Positions 5,166 through 8,595 of a stretch of 8,595 nt of DNA are shown piece by piece. The notes under the pieces were generated by a model. The model ran no database searches. It saw only the letters and a list, made by a program, of their open reading frames with translations, and was not told the origin of the DNA. How positions within the stretch are numbered: position 1 is the stretch's first letter; each line of letters opens with the position of its first letter. The translations under genes were made by a program, and so were the position numbers. The stretch is from Spirochaetaceae bacterium UBA1306 (GTDB lineage Bacteria; Spirochaetota; Spirochaetia; Treponematales; Rectinemataceae): the NCBI GenBank assembly GCA_002307245.1, contig DBTW01000083.1:641-9235 (forward strand), read 5' to 3'.

Positions 5166-6515
5166 ATGAAGGGACCCATAATAATGAAGTTCGGCGGCAC
5201 TTCCGTCGCCGACGCCAAGCGGCTCCGCGGGGTCGCGGCCCTCGCGGCCGAGCGATCCAGCCAGGGAGTGCTGCTCGTGCTCTCGGCCTTCTCGGGCGTC
5301 ACGGACACGCTCTTCGCCGCGGGCAAGGCGGCCGTCGCCGGGAACGAGGCCGAGGCCCTCGACCTGCTCGCCAAGATGATCCAGCGCCACAGGGATACGG
5401 CCGCGGAGCTCCTCTCGACCCCGGCCGGCACGCTCCCGCCCCAGGTCGAGTCCGTCATCGAGTCGGCCCGGATCGAGCTGGGCTCCGTGCTCAAGGGCGC
5501 CGCCCTCCTCAAGGCCCTGCCCGACAGGAGCATGGACATACTCGCGGGCCGGGGCGAGCTGCTCTCCACGGCGATACTGGCGGCCTATATCGGCGCGCCC
5601 TGGATCGACGCCCGCCGCGTGATGCGCACGGACTCCCGCTTCGGCTGCGCGAAGCCCCTGACGGACGAGATCCGGGAGCTGGCCGCGAAGGAGATGCTCC
5701 CCCTCGTCGGCCCGGGGATGGTAGCGGTCACCCAGGGCTACATCGGGGCCGACGAGACGGGGGCGCCCACGACCCTCGGCCGCGGCGGCTCCGACTACAG
5801 CGCCAGCCTCTTCGGCGCCGCGTTAGGCGCCTCCGAGATCCAGATCTGGACCGACGTCGAGGGCGTGCTCACCTGCGATCCCCGAGTCGTGCCCCAGGCC
5901 AGGCCGGTCGAGCTCCTGGGCTACGACGAGGCCGCCGAGCTGGCCGCCTTCGGGGCCAAGGTCCTGCACCCCGCCACCATCCTCCCGGCCGTCGAGCTCG
6001 GCATCCCGGTCACCGTACGCAACAGCATGGTCCCGAACGGCCGCTTCACGACCATCTCCCGCGAGTCCGCCTCGGGCCAGCCGGTCACCGCCCTCGCGTC
6101 GAGGGGGCCGGTCACAGTGATCACGGTGCGGACGCCGAGGATGCTCGGCGGCTCGGGCTTCCTCGCGAGCATCTTCGAAACCTTCGGCCGCAGGGGCGTG
6201 AGCGTCGACCTCGTGGCCACCTCCGAGGTGAGCGTATCGGTCACCGTGGACGGCAAGGCCGAGGTCGAGGAGCTCGCCGCCGACCTCGCCGAGCTGGGCG
6301 AGGTGCGGATCGAGCGGGACCGGGCCGTCGTGGCCCTGGTGGGCGAACGCCTGCTGAAGACCCCGGGGATACCGGGCAAGGCCTTCGCCGCCCTGACGGA
6401 CATCAGCGTCGAGATGATCAGCCTCGGGGCCAACGAGATCAACTTGAGCCTCGTCGTGGCCAAGGCGAAGGCCGCCGAGGCGCAGCGCCGCCTCCACGCG
6501 GCCTTCTTCGAGTGA
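5166..6515 (+). CDS. lysC: Aspartate kinase, monofunctional, AKIII-like
   Basis: This 449-residue enzyme phosphorylates L-aspartate to beta-aspartyl phosphate, the first committed step toward lysine, threonine and methionine. The N-terminal amino-acid kinase domain has KFGGTSVAD at 8-16, GRGGSDYSAS at 205-214 and WTDVEGVLTCDPR at 228-240, followed by FGAKVLHP at 262-269. Two C-terminal ACT domains follow (about 315-385 and 386-449). The first contains TSEVSVSVT at 352-360, the segment that in E. coli LysC lies at the lysine-binding ACT interface. Length and layout match the single-chain, lysine-sensitive AKIII class; there is no fused homoserine dehydrogenase. Feedback inhibition by lysine is therefore expected on top of riboswitch control, as inference from the family. 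AAGGAG lies six bases before the ATG. The stop is 14 bases before the dapB start. Confidence 0.96.
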   Translation: MKGPIIMKFGGTSVADAKRLRGVAALAAERSSQGVLLVLSAFSGVTDTLFAAGKAAVAGNEAEALDLLAKMIQRHRDTAAELLSTPAGTLPPQVESVIESARIELGSVLKGAALLKALPDRSMDILAGRGELLSTAILAAYIGAPWIDARRVMRTDSRFGCAKPLTDEIRELAAKEMLPLVGPGMVAVTQGYIGADETGAPTTLGRGGSDYSASLFGAALGASEIQIWTDVEGVLTCDPRVVPQARPVELLGYDEAAELAAFGAKVLHPATILPAVELGIPVTVRNSMVPNGRFTTISRESASGQPVTALASRGPVTVITVRTPRMLGGSGFLASIFETFGRRGVSVDLVATSEVSVSVTVDGKAEVEELAADLAELGEVRIERDRAVVALVGERLLKTPGIPGKAFAALTDISVEMISLGANEINLSLVVAKAKAAEAQRRLHAAFFE

Positions 6516-6516
6516 T

Positions 6517-6523
6517 GGGGAGG
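6517..6523 (+). promoter_or_regulatory. Ribosome binding site deciding the dapB start
   Basis: GGGGAGG lies six bases before ATG 6530. In-frame GTG 6512 and ATG 6515 overlap the lysC stop and have no site at the right distance. ATG 6530 also places the Rossmann glycine motif at the expected distance from the N-terminus. Confidence 0.8.
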
Positions 6524-6529
6524 CGGGCG

Positions 6530-7249
6530 ATGAGGATAGGCATATTCGGGCGCGGCAGGCTCGGCAGCGCCGTCGCGGCCCTCGCCGAGGCGGAAGAGGG
6601 CCTCGAGCTCGCCTGGGTCGCGGACCTCGGCGATGAGCCCGGACCGAAGGTCGACGCCGTCCTCGACGCGAGCGCGGCCGCGGCCGTGGGCGCCCACCTG
6701 GCCTGGGCCCTCGAGACGGGCACGAGCCTGGTGATCGGCGCGACGGGCTGGGACACATCCGTCCTCGCCCCGGCGAGGGCGGTCCCGCCGCGGATCGGCG
6801 TGATGACTTCGCCCAACTTCTCGCTCTCGGTGGCCTTCATGAGGCGGGCGGCCCTGGCCATGGGCCGCTTCGCGGCGATCGAGGGGGGCTCGTCCCTAGC
6901 CATCGTGGAGCGCCATCACGCGATGAAGGCCGACGCCCCCAGCGGCACCGCCAAGCTCCTGGCTGCGGCCCTCGCCGAGGGCTGCCCGCGCTACACGGGC
7001 TGGAACATGGGCAGGGCCGAGGCCGATAAGGTGAACGTCGCGAGCCTGCGCGTCGGGGCGGAAGTGGGCTACCACGAGATCAGGCTCGAGACGGATTCGG
7101 ACACGATCGTGCTGTCGCACGAGGCGGCGACGCGGGAGATCTTCGCCAAGGGCGCGCTGGTCGCCCTGCGATGGATCGAGGGCCGCAAGGGCCTGTTCAC
7201 CTTCGACGACCTGGCGGCGGACCTCATCGATCCGCTCTTCGCCAGCTGA
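6530..7249 (+). CDS. dapB: 4-hydroxy-tetrahydrodipicolinate reductase
   Basis: The 239-residue enzyme reduces the DapA product to tetrahydrodipicolinate with NAD(P)H. The N-terminal Rossmann motif is GRGRLG at 7-12. GATGW at 70-74 stands where many family members have GTTG. SPNFSLSV (94-101) leads into the catalytic block ERHHAMKADAPSGTA at 127-141, with H129, H130, K133 and the SGT loop. The C-terminal part has HEAATREIFAKGAL at 197-210. It is shorter than the about 270-residue E. coli protein, the loss being mainly in the nucleotide-binding half between the glycine loop and VDAVLDAS (42-49). Compact forms of this kind are known in other bacteria, for example Thermotoga. It is the second gene of the operon, 14 bases after lysC and 34 bases before dapA. 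Confidence 0.94.
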   Translation: MRIGIFGRGRLGSAVAALAEAEEGLELAWVADLGDEPGPKVDAVLDASAAAAVGAHLAWALETGTSLVIGATGWDTSVLAPARAVPPRIGVMTSPNFSLSVAFMRRAALAMGRFAAIEGGSSLAIVERHHAMKADAPSGTAKLLAAALAEGCPRYTGWNMGRAEADKVNVASLRVGAEVGYHEIRLETDSDTIVLSHEAATREIFAKGALVALRWIEGRKGLFTFDDLAADLIDPLFAS

Positions 7250-7254
7250 AAGTC

Positions 7255-7270
7255 GCGCGCGGGAGCGCGC
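7255..7270 (+). other. GC hairpin with GGGA tetraloop before dapA
   Basis: GCGCGC (7255-7260) and GCGCGC (7265-7270) form a perfect 6-bp stem closed by GGGA, which fits the GNRA tetraloop pattern. It sits in the 34-base dapB-dapA gap and ends one base before the dapA site AAGGAG (7272-7277). It could stabilise the message or tune dapA translation. No T-tract follows, so it is not a terminator. Confidence 0.45.
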
Positions 7271-7283
7271 AAAGGAGAGCCTG

Positions 7284-8231
7284 ATGGACCTGGAGAGACT
7301 ACATGGATTGGGCGTCGCGATCGCGACTCCGTTCAAGCCCGCCTCGGGCCCGGATGACTTCGGCGCCGGCGCCGTGGACATCGCGGCCTTCCGCGCCCTC
7401 GCCCGGCGCTTGATCGCCGGGGGCCCGGCCTCCGGCGGCCGCGGCGTGGACTTCCTCGTCGTCCTCGGCTCCACGGGCGAGGCGGCCACCGTCACCCCGG
7501 CCGAGCGCGACGAGCTCGTCGCGGCGGCGATCGAGGAGGCGAGGCGGGACGGCGGGAAGACGCCCGTGATCGTCGGGACGGGCCACAACTCGACCGCCCA
7601 GGCCCGAGAGCTCGCGGCGAGGGCCGCGGCCTCGGGAGCCGACGGCATCCTCGTGGTCACGCCCTACTACAACAAGCCCCAGCCCGCGGGCCTCGAGGCG
7701 CACTTCCGCGCCATCGCGGCGGCCGCGCCCGGCCTGCCCATCATCGTCTACAACGTGCCCGGCCGCACGGGCCTCAACCTCCTCCCCAAGGAGCTCTGCA
7801 GGCTCATGGCGATACCCGAGGTCGTCGCCGTCAAGGAGTCCTCGGGCAACCTCGCGCAGATAGGCGAGATCCTCAGGACCATGCCCGAGGGCAAGAAGCT
7901 CTTCTCGGGCGACGACGCGCTCGCCCTGCCGGCGATCGCCCTCGGGGGCCACGGCCTCATCTCGGTGACGGCCAACATCCTCCCCGCCGAGGTGAAGGCC
8001 CTCGTGGACGCGGCCCTCGCGGGCAGGCGGGACGAAGCGGCGAGGCTGCACGCCGCCCTCCTGCCGATGACCGACGCCCTCTTCCTCGAGTCGAACCCCT
8101 CGCCACTCAAGGCGGCCTTGGCCCTCGCCGGCCTCTGCTCCGACGCGGTGAGGCTCCCCCTCGCGCCGGCCTCGGAAGCGACCCGCGCCCGCCTGGCCGA
8201 GCTCCTGCCGGCCTTCGGCCTCGGGAAGTGA
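7284..8231 (+). CDS. dapA: 4-hydroxy-tetrahydrodipicolinate synthase
   Basis: This 315-residue class I aldolase condenses pyruvate with aspartate semialdehyde, the branch point into lysine and diaminopimelate synthesis. Landmarks are ATPF at 14-17, GSTGEA at 62-67 (usually GTTGES), TPYYNKP at 126-132 and YNVPGRTG at 156-163 with Y156 and R161. VAVKESSGN at 182-190 holds the Schiff-base lysine K184, and NPSPLKAAL is at 271-279. It is about 20 residues longer than the usual 290-295, owing to Gly/Pro/Ala-rich additions near 19-31 and 46-54 in the first barrel strands and helices. The reaction order of the operon is inverted: the reductase gene dapB precedes this synthase. AAGGAG sits six bases before the ATG. 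The stop TGA shares its last base with the dapD start. Confidence 0.96.
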   Translation: MDLERLHGLGVAIATPFKPASGPDDFGAGAVDIAAFRALARRLIAGGPASGGRGVDFLVVLGSTGEAATVTPAERDELVAAAIEEARRDGGKTPVIVGTGHNSTAQARELAARAAASGADGILVVTPYYNKPQPAGLEAHFRAIAAAAPGLPIIVYNVPGRTGLNLLPKELCRLMAIPEVVAVKESSGNLAQIGEILRTMPEGKKLFSGDDALALPAIALGGHGLISVTANILPAEVKALVDAALAGRRDEAARLHAALLPMTDALFLESNPSPLKAALALAGLCSDAVRLPLAPASEATRARLAELLPAFGLGK

Positions 8232-8595
8232 TGGACTACGGCAGCGCCGCGTGCCTCGAGGACTTTTACTCGAGGCCCCTCGAGGAGATCCTCGGGGACC
8301 CAAACTTGCCCGCCGCGAGGGAAGCCCTCCTCGCCGCCCTCGAGGGCGGCATTGCCCGCGCCGCCTCTCGTCATCCGGACGGGAGCTGGGCGGCCACACC
8401 CTGGGTCAAGCTCGCCATACTCGCGGGCTTCCGTTCGACCGGCATGGTCGAGGTCGAGGGCTGGCCGGGCGGCGCCGCCGACAAGTCCGCCTACCCGCCG
8501 CGACGCTTCAGCGCCGCGGATGGGGTGCGCGTCGTACCAGGCGGCAGCTCTACGCGCCGAGGCGCACGCGTCGAGCCGGGCGTCGTGATCATGCC
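8231..8595 (+). CDS. dapD: Tetrahydrodipicolinate N-succinyltransferase, 5' part only
   Basis: The first 121 codons are present and the frame runs off the window edge. The ATG overlaps the dapA stop by one base (TGATG), and GGGAAG (8223-8228) is only two bases before it, so translation is probably coupled to dapA. DGSWAATPWVKLAILAGFR (50-68) matches the DapD signature in which E. coli has DGQW, WLKKAVLLSFR. ADGVRVVPGGSSTRRGA (96-112) and VEPGVVIM (114-121) match the linker and the first coil of the left-handed beta-helix. The family is usually about 270-280 residues, so a little under half is visible. The product would succinylate tetrahydrodipicolinate, placing this organism on the succinylase route; the acetyltransferase DapH lacks this N-terminal domain. 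The catalytic beta-helix lies mostly outside the window. Confidence 0.9.
   Translation, partial: MDYGSAACLEDFYSRPLEEILGDPNLPAAREALLAALEGGIARAASRHPDGSWAATPWVKLAILAGFRSTGMVEVEGWPGGAADKSAYPPRRFSAADGVRVVPGGSSTRRGARVEPGVVIM

Noticed and set aside
4900..5169. Open frames of 65-89 codons between the riboswitch and lysC
   Set aside because: They overlap each other in all three frames, lack ribosome sites, and encode Arg/Pro-rich sequence typical of noncoding GC-rich DNA.
5823..6758. A 311-codon minus-strand frame across the lysC-dapB junction
   Set aside because: It is antisense to two conserved genes and repetitive in Arg and Pro at one end, with no family resemblance.
7299..8399. A 366-codon minus-strand frame opposite dapA
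   Set aside because: It is antisense to an intact dapA with all catalytic residues, and its composition is Arg/Gly/Glu low-complexity. It is a shadow.
8352..8588. A 78-codon plus-strand frame near the window end
   Set aside because: It is out of frame with dapD, whose own frame through the same bases gives recognisable DapD motifs.

Overview
This is a very GC-rich bacterial chromosomal window (roughly two-thirds G+C by eye) of ordinary, vertically inherited-looking metabolic genes. There are no mobile elements, phage genes, CRISPR arrays or rRNA/tRNA genes. The style of the long phospho-sugar mutase and the four-base overlap with a DnaQ-like exonuclease recall high-GC Spirochaetota. That assignment is from memory of the families, has not been tested by a search, and should be held loosely.

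Left part (1-3292, + strand): a HAD-family phosphatase, an intergenic stretch holding a nested imperfect palindrome, then a 600-residue phosphoglucomutase/phosphomannomutase whose last four bases overlap the GTG start of a DEDDh 3'-5' exonuclease. Middle (3308-4486, - strand): an aldo/keto reductase with a C-terminal eight-cysteine, two-[4Fe-4S] module. It converges on the exonuclease and diverges from the lysine operon.

Right part (about 4637 to the window end, + strand): a lysine-biosynthesis operon, lysC-dapB-dapA-dapD, with dapD cut by the window edge. Together these genes phosphorylate aspartate, make and reduce dihydrodipicolinate, and begin the succinylase branch toward meso-diaminopimelate and lysine. 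Aspartate-semialdehyde dehydrogenase and the later steps are not in the window.

The most important non-coding feature is in the 679-base gap between the reductase and lysC. Bases 4676-4872 form a complete lysine riboswitch (L-box) aptamer. All five helices can be drawn, and the conserved core strings match the Bacillus subtilis lysC leader as I remember it. A plausible extended -10 promoter lies just upstream. A gene finder could misread part of the aptamer as a Shine-Dalgarno plus a 35-codon ORF. The roughly 290 bases between aptamer and lysC contain several hairpins, one of which repeats pieces of both strands of the aptamer's P1 helix. No U-tract terminator is visible there, so the switching mechanism is open. 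I found no sign of a wholly new system; the riboswitch and its unusual downstream platform are what deserve attention.
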